Source of the DNA: Chryseobacterium sp. 3008163
Lineage (GTDB): Bacteria; Bacteroidota; Bacteroidia; Flavobacteriales; Weeksellaceae
Assembly (NCBI RefSeq): GCF_003669035.1
Contig: NZ_CP033070.1
Location: 248,001 to 312,000 of the forward strand
Length of the DNA stretch: 64,000 bases
Direction of reading: 5' to 3'
The translations under genes were made by a program, and so were the position numbers. Every line of letters begins with the position of its first letter. The stretch's first letter is position 1. Under the pieces are notes generated by a model. The model saw only the letters and a list, made by a program, of their open reading frames with translations, was not told the origin of the DNA and ran no database searches. Below, in pieces: positions 35,646 through 44,895 of the stretch.

Positions 35646-37964
35646 ATGTCACTTAATTATTGTATTTCGTGGAAAATAAATTATTTTATTTCCATCAAGC
35701 CTTGTCGATTAACAGGCTTAAGTTTACTGTTATTTCCTATTGCCTTTAATGCGCAGGAAGCCGAAAAAGATTCGATTTCAGCAACCATCCAGACGGTAGA
35801 GATCGTCGGAAGGAGATCTCAGGATTATGTTTCCGACTATTCATTTGCTGCTACAAAGATCGCAATGAAGAATAAAGATCTACCCCTCACTCTGAACACC
35901 GTTACTAAAGAATTGATCAATGACAGACAGGCCTTCAGATTGGGAGATGTCCTTAAAAATGTGGCTGGTGTTTCCAATGCAAGTTTTTATAATCAGTACA
36001 GCATTCGTGGTATCAGCCAGAATGAGGAAGGACAGATCATCAATGGAATGCGTACCAGACAATATTATTTTTTGCAGCCGATGACGTCCCACATTGAGCG
36101 GGTAGAAGTTTTCAAAGGGCCGGCAAGCATTACCATGTCGAGTGTTGATCCGGGAGGGACGATCAATATGGTGACCAAAAAACCACTGCTCAACCATCGG
36201 TACGAAGTAAGTTTATCGGGTGGAAGCTTTGATACGTATCGCCTGACCACGGATCTTACCGGTCCGTTAAATAAAAGCAAAACACTACTATACCGTTTCA
36301 ACGGTGCACATCAGGATGGCCAGTCATTTCGGGATAATGTAAATAATAAGGGGTTTTTAATTGTTCCGTCCATTTCTTTTATTCCCAATGAAAAAACATC
36401 GCTCAATCTGGAAATGATCTTCAATGAGATGAACGGAAATCTGGACAGAGGTCAACCAATTTTTGGCGCAGTAGCCGGAAAAACAAATCTCAACAGTACA
36501 CCGATCAGCCTTAATCTTGGTGCCCCTATTGATTTTTTTAAAACAAAAGATCTTACTTTAATGGGAAGTTTTGCGCATCATTTCAACAAGCATATCAGCT
36601 TTAATGCATCCTATATGAAACAGTTCTGGAATGAAAATACCCATGAAACCAGAACCACCAATTCTTTTGCTCCCGATATCAACAACAATCCTGTTTCGAG
36701 CCTTGCGATGATGCAGTATCTGGAGAGGGTACAGCACTGGGAAGTGGATAACATCAACGCTTATTTTAATTTCAGCTACAAAACGGGAGTATTCAAACAT
36801 CAGACTTTGTTGGGATATGACAGCCATATCTGGGAGAAAAAAAGCGGTGGAAAACAGGATGCCGCCAGAGGTTATCTGATGAAAGACGGCACCGTCACTG
36901 CATCTTTTAATCCTGTAAATGCTGCACTGTACCAAACCTTGATATACAATGGTATCATTATCCCCAAACCCAACGTCAGTCCTTTTGATCTTACACCAGG
37001 TGCTTTAAACCATCAGGGAAATGATTATTCCATACTCAATGTCATTAATCCATTGCCAACCGCTCTGACCACGACCCACGCTGCCTATATACAGCATTTG
37101 GTTACCTGGAAAAAGTTCAGGCTATTGGCAGGACTGAGACAGGAATGGTTTCAGGACAGAACGAATTATAAGAAACCGGAGGAAAATTCATATAACAATC
37201 AGCAGCTTCTTTACCGTATCGGTTTAACGTACAGTATTAGTGAAGACACCAATATCTACGGAACCTTTCTCACAGGATATCAGCCACAATCCAACACCAT
37301 CTCACTTATGCCCGGAACTGCATCATTTACCGGGACAGTCTCTGCTTCGCTATTTAAACCATTGATTTCTGACCTGAAGGAACTGGGTGTCAAAACCAAA
37401 CTTTTCGGAAAGATTGATGCCAGTTTTTCAATCTATGAGATCAATCAGAAAAACATTCTGGTCAACGCCAACAATCCTGCAGAACCTGATCAACTGATCC
37501 AGCGTGGAGCTGACCGAAGCCGTGGTTTTGAAACCGAACTGACCGGATATATACTTCCACAATGGCATCTTTATGCCGGATACAGCTACATCGATGCAAA
37601 AGTTGTAGATGATTCCAACTCTGAATTGGTTGGTTTGGCGAAGGAAAATACATCCAAAAACTCTATCAACATCTGGACGAGATATAATTTTTCTGCAATT
37701 CGTGCATTAAAAGACTTCGGAATCGGAACAGGAATTTTATATCAAAGCAAAAAGATTCCTTGGTACACCAAAAGTTTTGAGCTTCCGGCATATACCACTT
37801 TGGATGCCGCCCTATATTATTCCGTTCCGCAAACCAAACTTCAGCTGGCTCTCAACGTCAACAATATGTCCAATACAACATATTGGGTGGGAGCACAGAA
37901 TTATCTAAGGCTTTTTCCTGGTGCTCCAAGAAATTATTTATTTACCGCAACTTATAAACTTTAA
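35646..37964 (+). CDS. TonB-dependent siderophore-type outer-membrane receptor
   Basis: The 772-residue protein has an extended N terminus with a signal-like helix (LTGLSLLLFPIAFNAQ), a plug with FRLGDVLKNVAGVSNASFYNQ, SIRGISQNEEGQIING and VEVFKGPASI, and a 22-strand-type barrel ending NYLFTATYKL. The text FYNQYSIRG and GGTINMVTKKP follows the TonB siderophore-receptor (FhuA/FepA-like) branch. The three next genes form an ABC transporter with short or overlapping junctions. The substrate is probably a metal-chelate, but the ABC part is an exporter-type system. Confidence 0.9.
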   Translation: MSLNYCISWKINYFISIKPCRLTGLSLLLFPIAFNAQEAEKDSISATIQTVEIVGRRSQDYVSDYSFAATKIAMKNKDLPLTLNTVTKELINDRQAFRLGDVLKNVAGVSNASFYNQYSIRGISQNEEGQIINGMRTRQYYFLQPMTSHIERVEVFKGPASITMSSVDPGGTINMVTKKPLLNHRYEVSLSGGSFDTYRLTTDLTGPLNKSKTLLYRFNGAHQDGQSFRDNVNNKGFLIVPSISFIPNEKTSLNLEMIFNEMNGNLDRGQPIFGAVAGKTNLNSTPISLNLGAPIDFFKTKDLTLMGSFAHHFNKHISFNASYMKQFWNENTHETRTTNSFAPDINNNPVSSLAMMQYLERVQHWEVDNINAYFNFSYKTGVFKHQTLLGYDSHIWEKKSGGKQDAARGYLMKDGTVTASFNPVNAALYQTLIYNGIIIPKPNVSPFDLTPGALNHQGNDYSILNVINPLPTALTTTHAAYIQHLVTWKKFRLLAGLRQEWFQDRTNYKKPEENSYNNQQLLYRIGLTYSISEDTNIYGTFLTGYQPQSNTISLMPGTASFTGTVSASLFKPLISDLKELGVKTKLFGKIDASFSIYEINQKNILVNANNPAEPDQLIQRGADRSRGFETELTGYILPQWHLYAGYSYIDAKVVDDSNSELVGLAKENTSKNSINIWTRYNFSAIRALKDFGIGTGILYQSKKIPWYTKSFELPAYTTLDAALYYSVPQTKLQLALNVNNMSNTTYWVGAQNYLRLFPGAPRNYLFTATYKL

Positions 37965-37967
37965 ATT

Positions 37968-39413
37968 ATGGCTTTTTCCAACCTTAAACTCATCGTAAGA
38001 AAAACCAGGCAGGATCTCTTTAAGGAGAAACGAAATCTGCTGATTGCAATGACAGTCATTCTCTTCTGCTTTATCAGCATAGTGATTGGATTTACAAAAT
38101 ACAGTGAAAACTTTTCGGATATTAAAGAATACAGAAAAGAAACCCGAGAGAATTGGGAACACAGACCCGATAAACATCCACACCGAATGGCGCATTACGG
38201 TTATCTCGTATTCAGGATAGGTCATCCCTTGACCATCTTTGATACGGGATTGGATGATTACCTGGGAAATGTAATTTTCCTTGAAGCCCATAAACAAAAT
38301 ACTGCCAATCTTTCGGAAGCAGGAAGTTCAGGTATTCTGGTGCGTTTTGGAACGTTCAGCAGTGCATTCATCCTTCAGACGATTGTTCCGATCATTATTA
38401 TTTTTTTAGGGTTCGGACTTGTTGTTCAGGAACGGGAGAATGCAACATTAAAAATCCTCAATGTTCAAGGTGCATCAGCGCGAGATATTTTGTGGGGGAA
38501 AATTCTTGGTTTGTGGCAATTTTCCTTATTATTCTTACTACCAGTTGTACCCGTTGTTTTTTTAGCAGCATTATTGTCTGAAACCACCACCGCAGCAGAT
38601 ATCCTGATGCGTTTAGTAATCATAGCTCCTTCGTATATGATCTACTATTTCTTCTTTAGCACTTTAACGGTATTAATTTCAGCAAATAGCAAAAACACAT
38701 CAGCTTCATTAATCAGTCTTATCGGCTGTTGGCTGATTCTAGTAATTTTCTTACCAAAAGGAATTCAGTTTACTTCTCAAAATTTGTATCCGACGCCTTC
38801 ACGAATCGCTTTTGAAACACAGGTGGAAAAAGAGGTTTTAAAAGTCGGTGACAGTCATAATCCTAATGATCCCCATTTTAAACACATCAAAGATTCGCTT
38901 CTTGCCAGATACCATGTGAAAACTACTGATGAACTCCCTATCAATTATAGTGGACTCGTGATGAAAGAAGGAGAAAAAATCAGTTCTAAAATATATGAAG
39001 GCAATTTGGAAAAGCTTCAGATACAATATAAAAAGCAACAGAGACTTGGTGAAATTTTAGGATTTATCAATCCGGTCATGGCCATCAAAAATCTTTCGAT
39101 GACTGCAGCAGGGACTGATTATTATGCCTACCAAAATTTTCAAAAACAAGCTGAAGAATACCGCTATAAGCTAGCTCAGAACATGAATGATTTACAGATT
39201 GAAAATATCAGCAATAATCAACCTTCGAAAGGTGAAAAATCGTCAACCGTCAGCAGCGAAGAATGGAAACAGTTTCCTGATTTCAAATATGAATTTACCA
39301 GCTTAAAAGAAAGTATCTGGCAGCAGATCACAACACTTGCAGCCGTCTTATTTTGGCTATTAATCTGTGTAGCGATGATAGAACTAAGTGCTAAACATTT
39401 AAAATTAATATAA
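37968..39413 (+). CDS. ABC transporter permease, DUF3526 family (first subunit)
   Basis: The 481-residue protein has a first transmembrane helix near residue 25 (LLIAMTVILFCFISIVIG), a long extracytoplasmic loop, a cluster of five helices at about 125-265 (IVPIIIIFLGFGLVV, ISLIGCWLILVIFLP), a second large loop and a final helix near the C terminus (VLFWLLICVAMIEL). This is the NosY/DUF3526 layout. It starts three bases after the TonB receptor stop. Together with the next two genes it forms a complete ABC transporter coupled to the receptor. Confidence 0.82.
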   Translation: MAFSNLKLIVRKTRQDLFKEKRNLLIAMTVILFCFISIVIGFTKYSENFSDIKEYRKETRENWEHRPDKHPHRMAHYGYLVFRIGHPLTIFDTGLDDYLGNVIFLEAHKQNTANLSEAGSSGILVRFGTFSSAFILQTIVPIIIIFLGFGLVVQERENATLKILNVQGASARDILWGKILGLWQFSLLFLLPVVPVVFLAALLSETTTAADILMRLVIIAPSYMIYYFFFSTLTVLISANSKNTSASLISLIGCWLILVIFLPKGIQFTSQNLYPTPSRIAFETQVEKEVLKVGDSHNPNDPHFKHIKDSLLARYHVKTTDELPINYSGLVMKEGEKISSKIYEGNLEKLQIQYKKQQRLGEILGFINPVMAIKNLSMTAAGTDYYAYQNFQKQAEEYRYKLAQNMNDLQIENISNNQPSKGEKSSTVSSEEWKQFPDFKYEFTSLKESIWQQITTLAAVLFWLLICVAMIELSAKHLKLI

Positions 39414-40759
39414 TGAACCATTACTTATATAAGCAGTTTTACAGAAACAAGTCCTATCTTATATGTTTAATCATATTATTTCTTGCCGGACTCAGTTCTT
39501 TGTACACCGGGAAAAAGTTCCTGGATAAAAATGAAGACATCATTAACAAAAGTGCCCGTTATCAAAAAGAAAGTCTCGAAAAAAATATAGCTGCACACAG
39601 CGATAATTTAGGCCTTCTTCTCTATTACGTAAAATTTAATCTTGTCAATGAAACGCCAAAACTCTCTTCCCTAAACATTGGACTGAGAGACTTAAAGCCT
39701 TCCATACGAGGGGTAACTATTCGTAACCTAGAAGAACAGAAGAACAATTCGGACTTTTTCAATCCTGCCAATGCAGCGGTAGGAAATTTCGATTTCACTT
39801 TTGTACTGATTTTTTTATTTCCTTTGGTCATCATTGCTTTTTGTTTTAATCTCATTTCCGAAGACCAGGAAAAAGGAACATGGAAGCTGCTTTCTGTTCA
39901 AAGCACTAATCTCCGGAAACTGATCGATGCAAAGATAATTATAAGATGTATAGTGATTGTTGCATTATATTTCCTACTGCTGATCATGGCAGTATTATTC
40001 ATCAAAATTTCTATTGATATTCCATTCATCATCTTTATTATTTCAGGATTGCTTTATATCCTTTTCTGGTTTGTACTCTGCCGCTGGATCATCGGTTTTC
40101 AGAAATCATCCGCCTCGAATGCACTTACTCTGATCATCTGCTGGATCAGTATGAATTTTATTATTCCGATGACAGGAAATATGATTATACAAAAAATATA
40201 TCCTATTAATGAAGGGCTCAAGGCACAAATTGAACAGCGAGAAGGGTATCACAACAAATGGGATGAAGCGAAAGCACCGACTATGCAGAAGTTTTATCAA
40301 ATCTATCCTCAGTTCAGCAAATATAAAGTTGACGAAAATATATCTTCATCTTATGTATGGTATTATGCCATGCAACATCTTGGAGACGCGGAATCGCAAG
40401 AATCGTCGAAGCAATATCACATGAAAATGCAAAGGAGAAATGATGCTTCGGTGTATTTGGGATATCTCTTCCCTACTATTCACACCCAACTGGTACAAAG
40501 TCAGCTTGCCAAAACAGGTATGGAAAATCAACTTCAGTATGCAGAAGGTTTAAGAACATTCCACGAAAAACAAAGGTTGTTCTTTTATCCGTATATCTTC
40601 TCGGAACAAAAAGCTGATGTCATTGACTGGAGCAAACACACGGTTAAAACCTTTAGCGATGCTGAAAAAACAAATCTATTACAGGTTTTCCTACCCTACT
40701 TTATTTTAATTATCCTCTTAACAATTCTTTCACAACAAAAATTCAGAAAACTATGTTAA
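39413..40759 (+). CDS. ABC transporter permease, DUF3526 family (second subunit)
   Basis: The 448-residue protein repeats the layout of the previous gene: one early helix (LICLIILFLAGLSSLYTG), a loop, a group of helices at about 125-260 with a Glu-Asp-Gln-Glu-Lys-Gly turn (ISEDQEKGTWKLL), a loop, and a final helix (LLQVFLPYFILIILLTILS). The start overlaps the previous stop by one base (TAATG type), and its end overlaps the ATPase start by seven bases. The two permeases probably form a heterodimer. Confidence 0.82.
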   Translation: MNHYLYKQFYRNKSYLICLIILFLAGLSSLYTGKKFLDKNEDIINKSARYQKESLEKNIAAHSDNLGLLLYYVKFNLVNETPKLSSLNIGLRDLKPSIRGVTIRNLEEQKNNSDFFNPANAAVGNFDFTFVLIFLFPLVIIAFCFNLISEDQEKGTWKLLSVQSTNLRKLIDAKIIIRCIVIVALYFLLLIMAVLFIKISIDIPFIIFIISGLLYILFWFVLCRWIIGFQKSSASNALTLIICWISMNFIIPMTGNMIIQKIYPINEGLKAQIEQREGYHNKWDEAKAPTMQKFYQIYPQFSKYKVDENISSSYVWYYAMQHLGDAESQESSKQYHMKMQRRNDASVYLGYLFPTIHTQLVQSQLAKTGMENQLQYAEGLRTFHEKQRLFFYPYIFSEQKADVIDWSKHTVKTFSDAEKTNLLQVFLPYFILIILLTILSQQKFRKLC

Positions 40760-41448
40760 AAACAATCAATCTCCATAAAAAATATAATGATTTTACGGCA
40801 CTCAAATGCCTTAATCTCGAAATTCAGGAAGGTGAGGTCTTTGCACTTCTCGGACAGAACGGTGCCGGCAAAAGCACAACAATCAACATTCTTTTAGGAT
40901 TGATTCAATCTACATCAGGAGACGCCTTTATTAATAATATTTCAGTCAAGGAAGAACCTCAGAAAATTAAAAAGCATCTGGCTTACATTCCAGAGACCGT
41001 ATTGCTTTACCCCAATCTGACAGGAATCGAGAATCTTGACTTTTTCTCTAAAATCGCAGGTTTTACTTACTCTAAAAATGAGCTTTCCGAATTGCTGCAA
41101 CGAACAGGATTACAGGAAGCAGCACACAATAAACTTTTGGGAGGTTATTCCAAGGGAATGCGTCAAAAAGTGGGGATAGCTATTGCTCTGACCAAGGATG
41201 CAAAAGTTCTGCTCCTTGACGAACCGACCAGTGGACTCGATCCTATTGCTACTGCTGAATTTACTGAAATCATCCGCGAGTTAGGAGAAGAAGGACGTAC
41301 CATTTTAATGGCTACTCATGATATATTTAATGCAGCAAGTGTGTCCACAAATATTGGTATCATGCGCCAGGGAGAATTGGTACAAAATGTACCTTCGAAA
41401 GCCTTCAGTGCTGCAGAACTGCAGGAATTATATCTTAAGACTATTTAA
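40753..41448 (+). CDS. ABC transporter ATP-binding subunit
   Basis: The 231-residue ATPase has Walker A GQNGAGKST near residue 35, a signature YSKGMRQKV near 133, Walker B VLLLDEPTSGLDP near 152 and the H-loop in MATHDIF. It overlaps the second permease gene by seven bases. It resembles NosF/CcmA-type ATPases that drive DUF3526 permeases. The operon as a whole couples an outer-membrane receptor to an inner-membrane ABC system, a combination suited to metal or siderophore trafficking. Confidence 0.92.
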   Translation: MLKTINLHKKYNDFTALKCLNLEIQEGEVFALLGQNGAGKSTTINILLGLIQSTSGDAFINNISVKEEPQKIKKHLAYIPETVLLYPNLTGIENLDFFSKIAGFTYSKNELSELLQRTGLQEAAHNKLLGGYSKGMRQKVGIAIALTKDAKVLLLDEPTSGLDPIATAEFTEIIRELGEEGRTILMATHDIFNAASVSTNIGIMRQGELVQNVPSKAFSAAELQELYLKTI

Positions 41449-41546
41449 AACAATACCTGTGTAATTCATTGTGAAAACCAGTATAACTGGAAAATCAAAA
41501 CTTGAACAATTTTTGAAAAAATTTAAACAAAATAATATATAAACCT

Positions 41547-42308
41547 ATGAAATTATCTTTAACATTCAGCTTACTATTGGTAAGCCTTTTTCACCAAGCC
41601 CAATCGATTTGTACAAGTAATCTTGGAGGTGATATCGACCCAGCTTTCATCACCTTTAAAATTGAAAGCACCTCATTGGATCATAATACTTTTTCAGGAT
41701 TAACTGCATTTTACCACGAATACCCTCCTACCGGAAATACAACCGCACAACTTATTGCGGGTCAGTCCTATAATTTGTATACTTCTACATCTTCTGAAGC
41801 CATTATTGGGGTATGGCTTGATTATAATTATAACAATGTTTTCGAACCCAATGAGTTTACTGTATTGGTCAATTCTATGAATACTCAGAACACCACTTCT
41901 TTTGCTATACCGGCAACTGTCCCATCTGGAAGTATAAAAATGAGAATAAGATCAAGGGCTTACGGAAGTACAATATCTGCAAATAATGCTTGTAGTAGTT
42001 TCGGTTCCGGCGAAACGCGAGATTATACTGTTGAAATTATCAATAACAATCTATCGATAAATGAGGTGTCCAAGGATATGGATCTAAAATATTATCCTAA
42101 TCCCGTTCATAGCGATTTAAATGTATCTTCGAACAAAAGTATTACAGGATATAAGGTGTATGATATTGCAGGAAAACTACTTTTCAACAAAGATCTATCA
42201 GAAGAAAAAAACATCAAATTAGATTTTATACAGTTTCCCGCGGGAAGCTATTTGGTTACTTTGACATTTAAAGATAGTCTTAAAACACTGAAGATATTGA
42301 AAAAGTAA
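41547..42308 (+). CDS. GEVED-domain protein with T9SS C-terminal sorting domain
   Basis: The 253-residue product has a signal peptide (LLLVSLFHQAQS), a GEVED-type beta domain (GVWLDYNYNNVFEPNEF through GSGETRDYTVEI) and a type A T9SS sorting domain at the end (YYPNPVHSDLNV, then GKLLFNKDL and FPAGSYLVTLTF). It should be exported by the gliding/type IX system and attached to or released from the surface. Some members are fused to peptidases; this one has no enzyme domain. It follows the ABC operon by 98 bases and may be separately transcribed. Confidence 0.85.
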   Translation: MKLSLTFSLLLVSLFHQAQSICTSNLGGDIDPAFITFKIESTSLDHNTFSGLTAFYHEYPPTGNTTAQLIAGQSYNLYTSTSSEAIIGVWLDYNYNNVFEPNEFTVLVNSMNTQNTTSFAIPATVPSGSIKMRIRSRAYGSTISANNACSSFGSGETRDYTVEIINNNLSINEVSKDMDLKYYPNPVHSDLNVSSNKSITGYKVYDIAGKLLFNKDLSEEKNIKLDFIQFPAGSYLVTLTFKDSLKTLKILKK

Positions 42309-42470
42309 CCGCAACAATAATCCATACAACTTTTTAAAGATGATATGTCAACTATAATTGAATTTTTTATCTGCAGAGGAAGCTGATTTCAAAAGCTTTC
42401 TCATTCTGAATGGATTATCATATAAAGTAATTTATCATAAAAGAATGATCAGGATTTCAATTTAAAAAAG

Positions 42471-42500
42471 AAATGCCACACGTTAAAATGTGTGGCATTT
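42471..42500 (-). terminator. Rho-independent terminator for the TetR-family gene
   Basis: AAATGCCACAC and GTGTGGCATTT form a perfect 11-bp stem with an eight-base loop. On the minus strand it is followed by CTTTTTT. It lies 27 bases beyond the TetR gene. Confidence 0.85.
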
Positions 42501-42526
42501 AGCTTTCCATTATTGTAGATCAAAAG

Positions 42527-43143
42527 TTATCTAATCTGATGCGCAAAAGATGATATATCAATGATCGCTTTCTCAATTTTTTTTCTGTCATCCTCAGAAT
42601 TTAAATCAAAACCAAAAAAAGTACTGCGCTTTGTTACTGTACAAAGATTTAAGTGATAAATTCCGGCAAGAACTAAGGCAACCGTTGCTCTGTAGTATTC
42701 AGATTTATCACAAAAATTTAGCTCTGTCATATTAGCCTGTAAGCCTTGACCAACCTCTTCTCGCTGTTCATATAATCGTGTAAGGATAGGACGATTCTCA
42801 GAAAGTTGCCAAAGCATAATCTTCTGTAATTCTTTGTTTTTCCTCAAGCCTTCAAACTGTTTCACCAAAACCAATTCTAAAAGATCTTTTGCAGATGCTG
42901 GAAGGTTTTGATTAATCTCTTTTTCGTCTATTACACTCCAATAATCCTTCATTCTGATATACTCATCAATGAGGTTATCAGCACTTCCGAAATATTCATA
43001 TATTAATTTTTATCAAAACCAGCAACGGCTGCGATTTTACTGACCGTTAATTCTGAGCAAGAATATGAGAATCCTCTGTGTGAAAATTTCAATTTGTTAA
43101 AAAACTGAAGAACGATATTCTTTGCTGCATTTTTTACATAGTA
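42527..43143 (-). pseudogene. TetR/AcrR-family regulator, one-base frameshift
   Basis: The C-terminal ligand domain (42527-42952) starts MKDYWSVIDEKEINQNLP. The DNA-binding part lies upstream in the neighbouring frame and reads KNIVLQFFNKLKF, then ELTVSKIAAVAGFDKN, a TetR helix-turn-helix. Restoring one T near 43004-43010 links them as DKNLIYEYFGSADNLIDEYI, the normal TetR junction. The first codons are also unclear: the only nearby ATG is out of frame. The target is unknown; no efflux genes are adjacent. Confidence 0.7.
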
Positions 43144-43238
43144 TTGAAACACTAAGCAAGATTATTCTTTGCCTATTACAATGAATTCTATTATTATTGT
43201 AAGCAGAACTTTAAACACATCAGTTCTAATTATTTAAA

Positions 43239-43604
43239 ATGATTAATCTCTACAGAAAAACAGCTTTAGTAGAAGGTATTTCTTATTTGATTCTACTCTT
43301 CATTGCAATACCTTTAAAATATTTTCGGTGGATTCACGGAATTTTATTTCAATTATTTTTTGTATGTCTTGTCATTCCATCCGTCAAATACCGTTAGAGT
43401 TTAATTAGAATTGCTGTCTATCTATTAGGTTCTGTTCTCCCTTTTATTCCTTTTCTGCTTCATAAAAAACTTAAAAAAGAATATCCACAACAAATAGTCT
43501 ATTTAAACAGTATCTTCTCTGTCTTGCGACCCCAGAGGTTCAATTTTCGAACACTTTTCTGGAAGATTTGGATAAACTTTCACAGCTATGGAATCTTAAA
43601 ATGA
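43239..43604 (+). pseudogene. DUF3817 membrane protein, internally deleted
   Basis: The frame begins MINLYRKTALVEGISYLILLFIAIPLKYF and skips directly to RWIHGILFQLFFVCL; about a dozen residues usually found between these two helices are missing. A TAG follows in KYR, after which the same frame gives IAVYLLGSVLPFIPFLLHKKLKK, the usual C-terminal helix. Together these are the three helices of a DUF3817 protein. The internal deletion and stop mark real decay. Confidence 0.6.
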
Positions 43605-43649
43605 TTTGAAAAAACATACTATTTAATACACTTTAATTATTATTTTCAT

Positions 43650-44359
43650 TTAGGTATTCGCGATATGTAATTTTAATTTTTCAAGATTAATAATCTTAAC
43701 TATTTTATTACGGAATGATATGATTTTATCATTCTCCAATTCTGAAATTGTTCTATAAACTGTTTCGTAAGTACTACCTATATAGGCGGCTAAATCAGTC
43801 TTTGTTAGTTCAATCTTCAAAATATTTTCTTCATCCAATCCAAAATAATTGATAAGGTAAATAAGATTAACTACGAAGCGCTCCTTTACTGAAAGATGCA
43901 CTAGGCTGCCCATTTTTTGTTCAGACCATAGCAACTCATTTGCATAAAACATCATAAGCTCATATGCAAAAGTTGAATTGGTTTTAAGTAAAGTCTTAAA
44001 AAATTAAGCTCTATGAAACACAATACAGAATCCTGCATTGCTGTTGCCGAAATAGGAGATAATAAATTTTCAGAGGAAATTGCACGGTGTCCCACAATTT
44101 CTCCTTCCTTGGTAAACCTTACAATCATTTCCCTATCGCCCCAATGTTTATGTACTTTTACAAATCCTTTTTGTATAAAAAACACACCAGGCATTTCACT
44201 ACCTTCATTGATAAATTTCTGTCCTTTTTTTACGTTGATACTATTTCCTTTTATATCGATTGCTTCCCACCATTCTTTTAATATATTTTTACACATAAAA
44301 CAACTGTGATCACACTCTCCTAATTTTTTTTCATAATTAAAATAAAGGCTGTGATACAA
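43650..44359 (-). pseudogene. Crp/Fnr-family regulator, one-base frameshift in a T-run
   Basis: The N-terminal frame (43952-44359) has a Cys cluster CDHSCFMC (C16, C20, C23) and a cyclic-nucleotide-type sensor domain (GSEMPGVFFIQKGFVKVHKH). The DNA-binding part (43650-43955) has LTKTDLAAYIGSTYETVYRTISELE, the Crp/Fnr winged helix. Adding one T to the T6 run (plus A 43998-44003) joins them as NFFKTLLKTNSTFAYELMMF. The cysteines suggest an oxygen- or NO-sensing iron-sulfur site. The gene follows nrdG and sits within the anaerobic island, which it may control if the frame is really intact. Confidence 0.75.
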
Positions 44360-44430
44360 ATGTAAACCAATACCTATTTACTTGCAAAGATTGTTGTCAA
44401 AACTTACCTTTTAGCTGTTACAAAGATTTA

Positions 44431-44895
44431 TTACCTGATAAAATACTTATTTAAAATTTCTCCGGATTTTAAATTTTTCAATTCTTGATTGGTATTAAAT
44501 TTATTTAATCCTCCTAGGCTGGGTATCCATTTTCCGGTTTTTATAAAATCTAAATTTTGCAATAATTCAAAATATTTTCTTCGGATTTGTTTTTCATTAA
44601 GTCCTGTATATAATGCAACCTTTAATTCTTGCTGCTTGGCTATTGAGATTAATTCAAGTAACTTTTGGTCATGCCACTCTCCTCCCATAAAAAGGATGCA
44701 CGTTATTACTTTCTGATACTTTACAAGCAGACTATGAAAGAGGTCTGGAGTAAGATCTGTTCCGTTTTGTGGATTCCAAAGATGCTCCGAATGACAGCCA
44801 TCACAAGCTAACTGGCAACCTGTGATGGTAAAACAAAGTGAAATTTCATTAGGAATTTCCTGTAATACGATATCGTAAGAATCATACTTCAACAT
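44431..44895 (-). CDS. nrdG: Anaerobic ribonucleotide reductase activating protein (radical SAM)
   Basis: The 154-residue protein has the compact radical SAM motif C27-x3-C31-x2-C34 (TGCQLACDGCHSEHLW), which binds a 4Fe-4S cluster, and the FMGGEW motif for SAM binding. NrdG makes the glycyl radical on NrdD. Its ATG lies inside the 3' end of nrdD, overlapping it by 14 bases, so translation is coupled. It is close to the usual length of about 155 residues. Confidence 0.92.
   Translation of the reverse strand: MLKYDSYDIVLQEIPNEISLCFTITGCQLACDGCHSEHLWNPQNGTDLTPDLFHSLLVKYQKVITCILFMGGEWHDQKLLELISIAKQQELKVALYTGLNEKQIRRKYFELLQNLDFIKTGKWIPSLGGLNKFNTNQELKNLKSGEILNKYFIR

Noticed and set aside
35880..36935. 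Several minus-strand frames opposite the siderophore receptor
   Set aside because: They follow the codon phase of the receptor gene and have shadow-type composition; the plus-strand receptor is continuous and motif-rich.
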